This document shows, in pieces, positions 54,034 through 64,000 of a stretch of 64,000 nucleotides of DNA. The translations under genes and the position numbers were made by a program. The stretch spans positions 21,678,808-21,742,807 of the forward strand of contig CM064417.1 of the NCBI GenBank assembly GCA_032690845.1, given 5' to 3'. A model generated the notes under the pieces. It did not search any database. It saw nothing but the letters and a program-made list of their open reading frames with translations, and was not told the origin of the DNA. How positions within the stretch are numbered: the first letter of the stretch is position 1; each line of letters opens with the position of its first letter. The stretch comes from Eleusine coracana subsp. coracana. Lineage: Eukaryota; Streptophyta; Magnoliopsida; Poales; Poaceae.

Positions 54034-57000
54034 TGGTTGTAGCAAGGAATAAAGCCATAGGATGACATTTGTGCATGAAGCGATAAAAGGTATAACGTTA
54101 CATGTGAACATAAGCATAAATAAAAGGCCAACTAATGGGCACAAGACACCTAAAGCAGCCCCATACAACTACGTATCCCAAAGCCAAGTATCATCATGTC
54201 AGCTCCTACATTTTCAATTTTATCATCTCAACTGAAAGTTCAATTACTATGATCAAGCTCAATGGAATACTAAGCATGATCATGACCGAGATTGCGGCAA
54301 TTTGAATTGATTTTACACCCTGTAGGGGAGTCCCAATGTACCCACATGACTAGAGGACCATGCGGCTTATGTAACCGGCCAAGCCACATAAGAGGGTACT
54401 CATGTCAACCTTTCTCTCTTACGCTCACTAGCGTTTGGAAAATCAACACGGCGCCAAGTGACACACCCTAGTACATCGGGCCACGTGCTTCCCCCGACCA
54501 ACCCCGCCACCAACTACACACCGTGTCGTCATCGGCCAACACGCATGGACCGTAATGAGATAATCGACTTGTCTTACCATTATATTCGACATATGGTTAG
54601 AACGAAAAGTTCTTAGGCCAACAAGAACATCGTGTGGTCCTTAATTAACCAAGATAGGCTACCACCTATTCTTCTCCCAGTCATCAAATTAATCATTATC
54701 TCAAGTTTACCAAATCTGAACCGATCATCAAGTATATACAAGTTTTCTATACCCAATCTAAGCCTGGCTATGCATTTGACAAAAGACCAAAATAAAAACC
54801 AACCCACCCTGAACCAGCAATAAATCAAGGACAAGGATATAACAATAACAATGAGAGGATAATGCCGCAAGTAGGATTCAATTCATAAGTACCACTAGTG
54901 CCCGACTTAATGCAAACATAAACGTATACTTCAACATTAGACTCATCCAAATAAGGGTATAAATATGCATGGTGCTTGTCTAGAGTTTGCAGGTGTTCCA
55001 CAACAATAAACCACAGAAGCTTCAAACATCAATCAATCATAGCAGCTTCATCCCTTGATTGCACCCACGTTGCTCTCCGATATATCGATCACTAGATACA
55101 GAAAATACGTCTGTATGAAAATGCAAGTCATAATGTGATGCATGATGAAAATCAAATGACACTTTTCAAAGAGGTAGGTAATGAAATTATTAACACGATG
55201 CAACTGGAATTACTCAATTTGGAGTTGTATAGCTCGAGTTATTAATAAAACACCGAGATCTGTCCAGAATCGGTTAAGTTCGGTTAAATCGGGTGATTAA
55301 CCATTTGATGAAAATTTATAGAAACTTTCTGAACATGGGGTCATTTTTAGTTGATGAGGTACGTTAAAACATGATTGTTACAACTTGATTCACCCTGAGA
55401 TCATTTATAATTATTTAGTTTTGATTTTTGCAAGTTGCTTAAGCATCTAGGTAATTAACATGAAACATGCACTTAGGAATGAGATAAAATTATAAGACTT
55501 TGCACATGAGCATAACAGCATGAAACTTGATTTTTAGCATAGATTTCATTAATTTAGCATGCACAAAACTAGGTTGTGAAATTAACAAAATCAAGCACAA
55601 TTAACATGTTAAATGTTCATACAAGTGGAATAACAGAGGAAACATGAATTTTATCAACCTTATTGCAACTTGCATGACCAAACAAGATATCTAGATTATT
55701 AATCATCATTTTGAACAACGAGAACATGATGGCAATGAGCAAACATGATAATCACAAAATGAAGCATGGCTTAAGTTGGATTGGAGCCTAGAGCGTTTCA
55801 TAGATTGATTAACAAAGAGAACATGCCATCGAGCATATATGGTTCAGAATGCATGTAGGTTACAAGCAAATGAGTTTTATTACATTTATCATCTAGAGAA
55901 TTTCCTTGGTTAATTCCTTAACTTGAATAGTTTCTTGACGATGGTGCGATAAACATTAAGCAAGATAGCAAAACATGCAAGACAAGTGATTAAGTGAAAT
56001 TAACATGGCAACCTAGAACATGCATACTATTGGAATGCAAAGAATAGTAAGAAGATAAAATCAAGATTAATAACCTAACTCAAGTAGGTTTAAAAGTTGA
56101 TTTGCAAGATTATCATTTCAACTCTTATTAGCATGGTTCTCGAAGACATGAATGCATGGGAAAGTTAAATTTTGCAGAGAAGAAAAACACTCAATTCAGA
56201 TTACAAGGAAGATGGAAACATTAAATTCGAAGGTGTATAGCTTGCGGTATGAGTAGAACACTCCGGTTCTATCCGGAAACGGTTTAAACTAGGTTAATCG
56301 GGGAGGGTTACTTTTAATCAAAACTTTGCAGCAAGTTTATGTTCTAAGGATAACTTTTACATGAAAGTGTACATCAAAACAAGATGTTTACAACTTGTCT
56401 CACCTCTGGATGAGTTATATTTCTTTTGTTATGAAATTTACAAATTGCAATGCTACGAGCATATGAAATCAGAAACGTGTACTTAGATATGTGATATAAG
56501 CATGAAATTTTAGCATTGGTTTCACAGGAAAAACATTCATGGAATAAAGGCTACAAAAATAACAAATATAGGTATGCTTGGAGCAAAACAATTCATTGAA
56601 TGCAAATTCTTAGTACTAGAATTTGATTTCATGGCATTCAAGAATACTACACTGCAATATAAGATTCTCAGAGCAAGAATGGACACTAAATCTTGCATAT
56701 TCAATTCTATAGCATTTAAATGGTCAAAACATGGATAAATTGATAATTTTGAAATTTCTGAATATAGCATGGTGAGATAAAATTATATTTGCACTATATG
56801 CAGCATAATACACCAGCATGCAAAGCCATTTGATTTTACATGTCACAAAATACCAGATATGAGTCATTTCTTCAAAACAAAGATATATTCCTCCACAAAT
56901 TCCTAAATGGTTTCAGGCCATGGGACCTAGTTATTTTTGTAGATCCCGTTTTTAGAAATCTAGAAAAATGCATTTCACATTTTTCTACCGAGTAGAGCTT

Positions 57001-57808
57001 TAGCACTTGAGTTTACAAACTTTGCTCATTTTCTGGAATTAAAATTCAAAAGGAAATTCGTTTGAACTTTATTCTCGCGCGCGCGCAGGGATGCTCGTCA
57101 GAGCAGCGGCGGCCCTCGCCGGAGTGGTCACTGTGGGCCGCTGTGGGCCTCGGCTGCGGTCGGGGCTGAAGGGTAGAATGATCTACTTGGCATTGCACGT
57201 CCGTTGGGAATGTAGGAGACCGTCGGAATCAGCCGGATGATGGCCGGCGACAGCGCGCAGAGCAGGGCAGGGGTTCGGCCTCGCCGCGCGCGAGAACGAA
57301 GGCACGAGGACGCCCGGATCTTTGTCGGAGAGCTTAACCTGAGCTTAGAGAAGGGCCAAGCGAGGTCAGTTGGTGTCTATGTGGGTCGGAAGTGGGTGCT
57401 CGTCGGCAAGGTGGTGCTCCACGGCTGGCGGCGACGGTTGCTCCAAATCCAGCGGGCTCGGTGGCAGGATCTGCAAGGAGATGAGTCAGAGACGTGAACA
57501 GGGGTATGGCAGAGGCTCCTGTTCAAGGAATTGAGCATTGGCTCACCCATGAATTGATGCAACGAGGAAAGCTGAGTCAGGTCAGTTTCGTCGGAGCCGG
57601 GGAAGAAGGCCGTCGATCTCGTGTTTCAGCGCGAGGGAGTGGGTGGCTTCGGTCGCAGGAGCTCCGGGGTGTCCTCTCGCGTCTTCCAGAGGCTCGGTTT
57701 GGGCTCTGGTGGTCTGCAGCGGCCGGGGCAGCAGGCTCCAGCAGAGGCGCTGCAATGGCAGCAATGGCGGCGGCTGAGGAGGAAAATGGGGGAGGGAGGA
57801 GCTAGGGT
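54034..57808. other. Unassigned non-coding region with a diverged 1-kb duplication and a GC-rich right end
   Basis: 54034-57070 is AT-rich with no ORF above noise. A block around 55145-55440 recurs, diverged, around 56170-56450 (GTATAGCT... at 55227 and 56234, 1007 bp apart; both contain CCGG/CCGA-rich GGTTAA blocks). From about 57078 ((CG)n run) to 57808 the sequence is GC-rich and reads on the minus strand like a leader or first-exon region, but no frame has family features. It may be the 5' or LTR part of an unidentified minus-strand element into which the BARE-like copia inserted. Confidence 0.4.
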
Positions 57809-58317
57809 TGTTGGGGGACGGGTACGCTATGATAGCATATAATAATTTCTACCATTCAACCAGAAAACCTTGCAAGAGAGGATCATGGATCGTTACCACT
57901 AGACGCGCAGGCGGAGCGGAAGCGAATGTTGGAGCAGCTCGATCCAACGTAGTCGCGCGTCGGTGTAAAGGAAGTAGCCGATCACGTCAATCGTCTTCTT
58001 CTAGTCCAGCCATCGGCACTGTAGCAATAGCAGCGCCTCCTCGTGGTATCCACACGTACGGGGTTGGAGCACCGTGCGCGGCGTGCTAGCACCGGCAACA
58101 CGGTTAGGGTTTTGTGGGCGAGAAAGAGGAGCACGGCGGCTAGGGTTAAGAACTGGTGGAATCACCTGCGCCTTAAGCCCCTCCTCCACTTAAATAGACC
58201 CTTCTAATGAGCCTCGACTAGTTGGCCCATTAGTGGACTAATTCCTCACGGATCAATATCCGTATGACCCTCACATACGGGTCAAATCCGTATTGTCTCT
58301 TGGGCATATCTCCAACA
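57809..58317 (-). repeat. 3' LTR of the BARE-like element (509 bp)
   Basis: On plus TGTTGG (57809) to CCAACA (58317), perfect inverted ends. Short for a BARE LTR, so it may carry a deletion. On the minus strand TCTATTTAAGTGG (about 58190) is a possible TATA region. Next to it is the PPT GCAAGTGGGAGAT (58318-58330, minus). Confidence 0.8.
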
Positions 58318-59251
58318 ATCTCCCACTTGCACTAGAGACAATCACATAGGAAAGCGATGTTCCAACCTGTTAAGTGTGTGACCCGTTAGGTTCAGATGTA
58401 CACGACAACGATGTGAAAACCATTTTTCAAATCATAAATCAATAGCGGCACCTAGCAGCACATACTGATTCTCGTGTACACATAAAGATCATATCGGCTG
58501 AACCTTTGACATACGCAGTCAGCGATCCCTTTGCCTCACGATATCAGTCAAGCTTAAGGCGAGATACGTGACATCCCTATAATAGCTCGACCATTCACTC
58601 GAACGTCTAGTGGATTTATTATGACTAACTTTTAGTTATTATGATTAACTTTTAATCACATTGGCATGACCATGCACTTCCAAATACATGTAACTCGAGG
58701 GGCGCAGAGATATCTCTCCTATTATTAGGAGGGGCAAATTCCATCTTGACCGCTCACACCCCATGACATGTTTCATAGCATACCCGAAAATTACCTTTAT
58801 AACTATCCAGTTACAGAATAGCGTCTGGTAATCGCTAAATATGCTATTACACATTCTGGGAATCAATGACAATCTCAGGTCTAAGGATCCCAAAGGTACA
58901 TCATACAAGACAACAACTGATGGCACAATAATAACATCTCAGCAAAGTCTATTAGTGGGTCAGTCCAACACTATGTTCTCCAACATGTGTCCACATTATT
59001 GATTTGATATCTCCATATCAATGATCTGTGAAACATGATCATCAACCAATACATTTGCTAGTCCATGAATCATTATTGTCCAACACAATGATAAGGAACT
59101 AGGAATCATTTAGGATAATATTATGAAAGAACAATGAGTTTCACAAACAAGTCACGCACTTGTCAATCAATGCAATAATTATTATCCATAGAACAGAATA
59201 ACACATTATTCAATCACACATAAACATAGACATTATACAATCTCTCATACA
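58318..59251 (-). other. 3' non-coding region of the BARE-like element
   Basis: 934 bp between the pol stop and the PPT without coding potential; BARE-1/Angela elements typically have such a spacer. Confidence 0.7.
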
Positions 59252-62200
59252 TTAATCATGCAGATATCTAATACCCATGGATCTCATATGTGCCTCATGC
59301 TTGGGCTCAGAGAGAGGTTTTGTCAACGGATCAGCGATGTTTGAGTCCGTGTGCACCTTGCATATCTTTACATCACCTCGAGCGACGATGTCCCGAATAA
59401 GGTGATAACGCCGTAGTACGTGTTTGTTCTTTTGATGCGCTCTAGGCTCCTTGGCTTGCGCAATGGCACCACTATTATCACAATAGAGGTCCATTGGACT
59501 GGATGCACTAGAAACCACACCCAACTCAGAAACAAATTTTCTGATCCAAACAGCTTCCTTTGCAGCTTCTGAAGCGACAAGGTACTCAGCCTCCGTTGTT
59601 GAGTCAGCAACCGTATCTTGCTTGGAACTCTTCCAGCTCACCACGCCTCCATTGAGGCAAAACACATATCCAGATTGCGATCTCGAATCATCTTTGTCGG
59701 TTTGGAAGCTAGCATCAGTGTAACCATTTACAACGAGCTCTTCCTCACCTCCATAGACTAGGAACATACCCATAGTCCTTCTCAAGTACTTTAGGATATT
59801 CTTATTAGCTCCCCAATGAGCTTCTCCTGGATTTGACTGGTATCTTCTCACAGCACTAAGAGCGTAGGCTACATCTAGGCGAGTACTTATCATGGCATAC
59901 ATGATGGACCCAACAGCCGAAGCATATGGAATCACTCTCATTTTCTCTTGCTCATCTGGTGTCGAGGGACACTGAGTCTTGCTAAGAGAAACCCCATGTG
60001 ACATGGGTAGGAAACCTTTCTTGGAATCCTGCATACTGAACCGTTTCAATACCTTGTCAATATACGTGTCCTGGCTTAATCCAATTAGCCTCTTTGATCT
60101 ATCTCTATAGATCTTAATGCCCAAAATGTAAGCTGCCTCTCCTAAGTCCTTCATTGAGAAACTCTTTCTCAAAGAAGTCTTAACAGCTTCAAGCATTGGA
60201 ATATCATTACCGATCAACAATATGTCATCCACATAAAGGACCAGAAAGACAAGCGCGCTCCCACTAGCCCTTTTGTAAACACAAGGCTCTTCTTCGTTTT
60301 TAATGAAGCCAAACCCTTTGACTGCCTCATCAAAACGAAGATTCCAACTCCGAGATGCTTGCTTTAGTCCATAAATGGACTTTTGAAGCTTGCATATCTT
60401 CCTAGCATTTTGTGGATCGACAAAACCTTCAGGCTGTGTCATGTACACATCCTCACTTAGGTTTCCATTAAGGAAAGCCGTTTTGACATCCATTTGCCAT
60501 ATCTCATAATCATAAAATGCGGCAATTGCTAGAAGGATCCGTATAGACTTTAGCATAGCGATGGGCGAGAAGGTCTCATCATAATCAACCCCTTGAATTT
60601 GCTTAAAACCTTTCGCCACCAATCGTGCCTATAGATGTGAACATTTCCATCCATGTCTATCTTTTTCTTAAAAACCCATCTACACTCGATGGTTTTTACA
60701 CCATCAGGCGGATCTATCAAGTTCCAAACTTGATTTTCTCTCATGGATTCTAATTCGAATCTCATGGCTCCAAGCCATTTCTCAGAGTCCGGTCCCATCA
60801 TTGCTTCACTGTAAGTCTTAGGCTCATCATTGTCTAACAATAATATGTCTCGCTGCCCCGTGGTTAGGAGCGTGAACTTTTCAGGAGCGCGACGTGCCCT
60901 TTCTAACCTACGCGGGGCTGGTGTTTCAACAATTGGTTCAACAACAATTTGTTCATCCAGTTGTGGTATAGCGGAAGAAGAAACATTTTCTGGAGCTTCT
61001 TGAACTTCTTCAAGTTGCACCGTTCTCCCACTTACCCTTTTGGAGAGAAACTCTTTCTCTAGAAAAACACCATTACGAGCAACAAACACTTTGCCCCCTT
61101 CTCGGTTGTAGAAATAATAACCTTTGGTTTCCCTAGGGTATCCTACAAAGAAGCATTTATCAGACTTGGAAGAAAGCTTATCAGACGTCATACGTTTTAC
61201 GTAAGCCTCACATCCCCAAATCTTAAGAAAAGACAACCCGGGACGCTTCCCAGTCCATATCTCATATGGTGTCCTTTCCACGAATTTAGATGGAACCCTA
61301 TTAAGTGTGAAAGCGGCAGTTTCTAGAGCGTATCCCCAGAAGGACAATGGAAGATCACTTTGGCTCATCATAGACCTAACCATGTCTAACAAGGTTCGGT
61401 TCCTCCGTTCGGATACTCCATTCCATTGGGGCGTTCCTGGCGGAGTCCATTATGGAACAATTCCACATTGCTTTAGATGTTCACCAAATTCATGGCTCAA
61501 ATATTCACCACCACGATCAGATCGTAGGAGTTTAATAGTCTTGCCCAATTGATTTTGTACTTCATTTTGAAATTCTTTGAACTTTTCAAAGGATTCAGAC
61601 TTATGCCTCATTAAGTAGATGTAACCATATCTATTAAAGTCGTCGGTAAAAGTTATGAAGTACTGAAGACCACCTCTGGCCGTGCAACTTATTGGTCCAC
61701 ATACATCCGTATGTACAAGTCCCAATAGTTCACTCGCCCTCTCACTATTTTCTGTGAAAGGCGACTTAGTCATTTTGCCAAGTAAACAAGACTCACATGT
61801 ATCAATTGATTCAAAATCAAAAGAACTTAGAAGACCATCTGTATGGAGCTTCTTTATGTGCTTCTTATTTATATGACCTAAACGACAATGCCAAGTATAC
61901 GTGGGATTCAAATCATTAGGCTTGAGCCTTTTCGCATCAATGTTATAAATTGGCTTATTCTCAAGATCTAAGTAATATAATCCATTCACCAATGGGCAAT
62001 TACCATAGAGAATATTATTCAAATAAATGGAACAACACTTGTTCCTTATTATGACCTCATAACCATCATCTTCCTCCAAACACTTTAAAGAAATAATGTT
62101 TTTGCCTAAGGCGGGAATATAATAACAATTATTTAACTCCAAAACTAATCCTAATGGTAATGAAAGTGGATAAGTTCCGACGGCCAACACAGCAACCTTT

Positions 62201-63207
62201 GCACCATTGCCGACGCGAGCATCCACCTCGCCCTTTGCACATTTCCTTGCTTCTTTAAGCCCCTGCAACGATTTGCAAGTATGAATCATCGATCCGGTAT
62301 CAAATACCCATGCATCATAAGGACATGTAGCAACATAATTAATTTCAATAACATTGATACCTGAATTAGAAGTGTCTCCACCCTTCTTCTTCAGCTCTTC
62401 CAGATAAAGCTTGCAATTCCTCTTCCAATGACCGGGTTTCTTGCAGTGAAAACAAGGATCACTAGCCACCGGTTTAGGCTTAGGAGCTGCTGCAGGCTTA
62501 GGCTTAGTGCTAGAGATCTGATCTGTAGCCTTAGCCTTAGTCTTGCGCTTTCGTTTCTTGCTATCCTTTTGAACCAAGTTAACTTGACTTGGACCAGATT
62601 TTTTGATGCTTGCCTCAGCTGTCTTAAGCATCCCATGCAACTCAGCCAATGTCTTCTCTAAGCTATTCATTTGAAAGTTCAAAATGAAAGGCTCATAGCT
62701 CGCAGGAAGCGACTGGAGAATCACATCTGTGGCCAAATCAGGGTGTAGAGCAGCACCAAGTTTCTCCAGATTCTCAATGTAACCAATCATCTTGATCACA
62801 TGAGGACTGACAGAACCGTTTTCAGCTAGCCTGCACGCAAACAAGGACTTTGAGATGTTGTACCTCTCAGACCTTGCTTGGTTCTCAAACATGCCACGAA
62901 GTCCCTCAAACATATTGTGGGCATCCGCATTCTCATATTGCTTCTGAAGCTCAGAGGACATAGTGGCAAGCATGAGACAACTAACATCAACTGCATCATT
63001 GGTATGTTTCTCATACTCCCTTTTCTGAGTGGCAGTAACATTTTCTGGCAGATCATCAGGATAGGGAAACTCTAGAACATATTCCTTTTTCTCTTACTTG
63101 AGAACAATTCTCAAGTTGCGATACCAATCAATAAAGTTTGTTCCACTAAGCTTTTCTTTTTCAAGAACTGAGCGCAAATTGAAAGTGTTACTAGCGGTTG
63201 GTGCCAT
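59252..63207 (-). pseudogene. gag-pol: BARE-like gag-pol polyprotein, two stops and one frameshift
   Basis: The start ATG at 63207-63205 (MAPTASNTFNLRSVL) is a BARE/Angela gag start. Codon 38 is TAA (63096-63094) in a Gln-like position. Gag continues to the zinc knuckle CFHCKKPGHWKRNC (62454-62413). The protease has an intact WVFDTGS (about 62310-62290). Integrase follows: H-H-C-C (HCRLGHI, CESCLLGK), core TDVCGPI, TFTDDFNRYG, RSDRGGEY. A TAA at 61452-61450 replaces Gln of VPQWTPPG; the frame continues with GTPQWNG. Near 60632 one A is lost, shifting frame. RT has the intact box YVDD (about 60230) and TAFLNGNLSEDVY; RNase H has TDASFQ and TTEAEY, ending at 59252. The least damaged polyprotein in the window. 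Confidence 0.9.
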
Positions 63208-63333
63208 GATCTATAATAGAAAATATGCAAATATAAGCACTATGTAAATATAAAACTCTTATAAACATTTTAACAAAATTTCATTATTCCACTATATGCT
63301 TGGAACCGTTTTTCCTCAAAACGACATATAGTG
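63208..63333 (-). other. Leader of the BARE-like element
   Basis: AT-rich sequence upstream of the gag ATG, interrupted by the CRM LTR at 63334. No PBS is within this part, so the PBS and 5' LTR should lie to the right of the window. Confidence 0.6.
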
Positions 63334-64000
63334 TGATGTAAACAAGGGTTTCCGATCTTCCGAAAGGTTCTTGGTAAGTTGATTTGGTCGGAGGCGACAC
63401 ACAAATCGATCCGGCTTCAGAACAGCACGTTCTAAACCCCGCAATAGCAGCACGACGTCTCCTCTGGTTATCAACCGTCCAAAAGACGATTGACCTCGCC
63501 GAGAAGGCTAATCCCTGCCTGCGAATCAAGAACACAAGCAAGAACAACGAAGAATGCAACACAATTGCAGATGTATGATTAAACTCTCGAAGTTGGGGTC
63601 TCACAAACCGATGAACGGCAAAACTGTTTGTGAACAGAATTGATCTAAGCAAAAACCAAACCCTAATGAAGAGGCGGCGGCTGTATATGAGGACCCTAGG
63701 GTCGTGCAAGACCCCCTGGACGCAGCCCTAAGTGGGATCAACTCGATACATGGCCCAAAGACCGATTACAGTGTCGCAGCACCAGGACAAATTCTGGAAG
63801 TCGAATTGTTTCAGCGATTGCCGACGGCTCGGGACGAATTTTGATATGGGACCAGTTGGGTTGGAAAGGGCATTTCGTTATCTTTCCAGGCATATATAGA
63901 ACGTCCAAATCCGAGTCCGTATGCATACTGGGCATCCGTTTTAGTGCAGACTGGTCCTAGACTCCGAGACAGACTCGAAGTCGGTTTTGATTGGGCCTCC
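63334..64000 (-). repeat. CRM-type LTR, partial at the window end
   Basis: Plus-strand start TGATGTAAAC as in the solo LTRs at 12101 and 39085; runs to the end of the window at about two thirds of the LTR length. Left flank pentamer TAGTG. Whether it is a solo LTR or the 3' LTR of a full minus-strand CRM element cannot be decided here. Confidence 0.85.

Larger units (their letters stand above)
57809..63333 (-). mobile_element. BARE-1/Angela-like copia element (minus strand)
   Basis: 3' LTR 57809-58317, 3' non-coding 58318-59251, gag-pol 59252-63207, leader 63208-63333. LTR start on minus is TGTTGGAGATATGCCC, close to Angela/BARE LTRs. The protein order gag-PR-INT-RT-RH and the motifs fit the Tork lineage. 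Only three lesions are seen. The leader is cut by a CRM LTR at 63334, so the 5' LTR lies outside the window. Confidence 0.85.

Noticed and set aside
57237..57842. Ala/Gly/Arg-rich frames at 57.2-57.8 kb
   Set aside because: Overlapping frames on both strands in GC-rich DNA; none has recognisable protein features.
1..64000. Host protein-coding gene or RNA gene
   Set aside because: I looked for long non-element frames and tRNA/rRNA-like sequence and saw none; the tRNA-like matches are primer-binding sites.

Overview
This window looks like gene-poor heterochromatin of a grass (Poaceae). I found no host gene, tRNA, rRNA or CRISPR array; almost everything is transposable-element DNA. The grass assignment rests on the families present: a BARE-1/Angela-like copia element, CRM-type chromoviruses (the CRR/CRM centromeric clade), SIRE-like copia elements, Athila-type gypsy elements with an extra ORF, a Mutator-like element and a PIF/Harbinger-like element. 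The species cannot be named from the sequence. Seven recognisable CRM-type LTRs plus one LTR fragment suggest a (peri)centromeric position, but that is inference.

The main structure is a deep nest that can be resolved by target-site duplications (TSDs). The backbone is a minus-strand SIRE-like element 'S' (about 5157-45883), which is inserted in the LTR of a minus-strand Athila-type element 'C' (45884 to about 49060). S is interrupted in its 3' LTR by the plus-strand Athila-type element 'A' (1-5156). Its 3' non-coding part holds a plus-strand SIRE-like copia 'D' (6413-16516), which itself carries a CRM solo LTR (12101-12997). The 5' LTR of S is split by CRM element 'CRM1' (23164-44924, TSD GTGCT). 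CRM1 contains a second complete CRM element 'CRM2' (24101-31738, TSD TCAGA) exactly inside its primer-binding site, a 5'-truncated Athila-type element 'B' (32453-39067), and a CRM solo LTR (39085-40007, TSD ATTTT).

Right of the nest lie a 1-kb Harbinger-like element (49526-50531, TSD TTA), a MULE with 114-bp terminal inverted repeats (50542-54024, 9-bp TSD), about 3.8 kb of unassigned non-coding DNA (54034-57808), a nearly complete minus-strand BARE-1/Angela-like copia (57809-63333) and a further CRM LTR running off the window (63334-64000).

No retroelement has an undamaged gag-pol; the best preserved is the BARE-like one (two stops, one frameshift). Where CRM1 and CRM2 can be compared, all six premature stops examined are C-to-T or G-to-A changes, as expected for old methylated DNA.

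The most interesting signal is a regulatory architecture. Elements A and B carry family-specific short perfect palindromes directly upstream of a TATA box twice: in the LTR, and again inside the element just before the extra ORF. S has the same two-place palindrome distribution, with a TATA box recognised only at the LTR. This suggests a dedicated internal promoter for the extra ORF.
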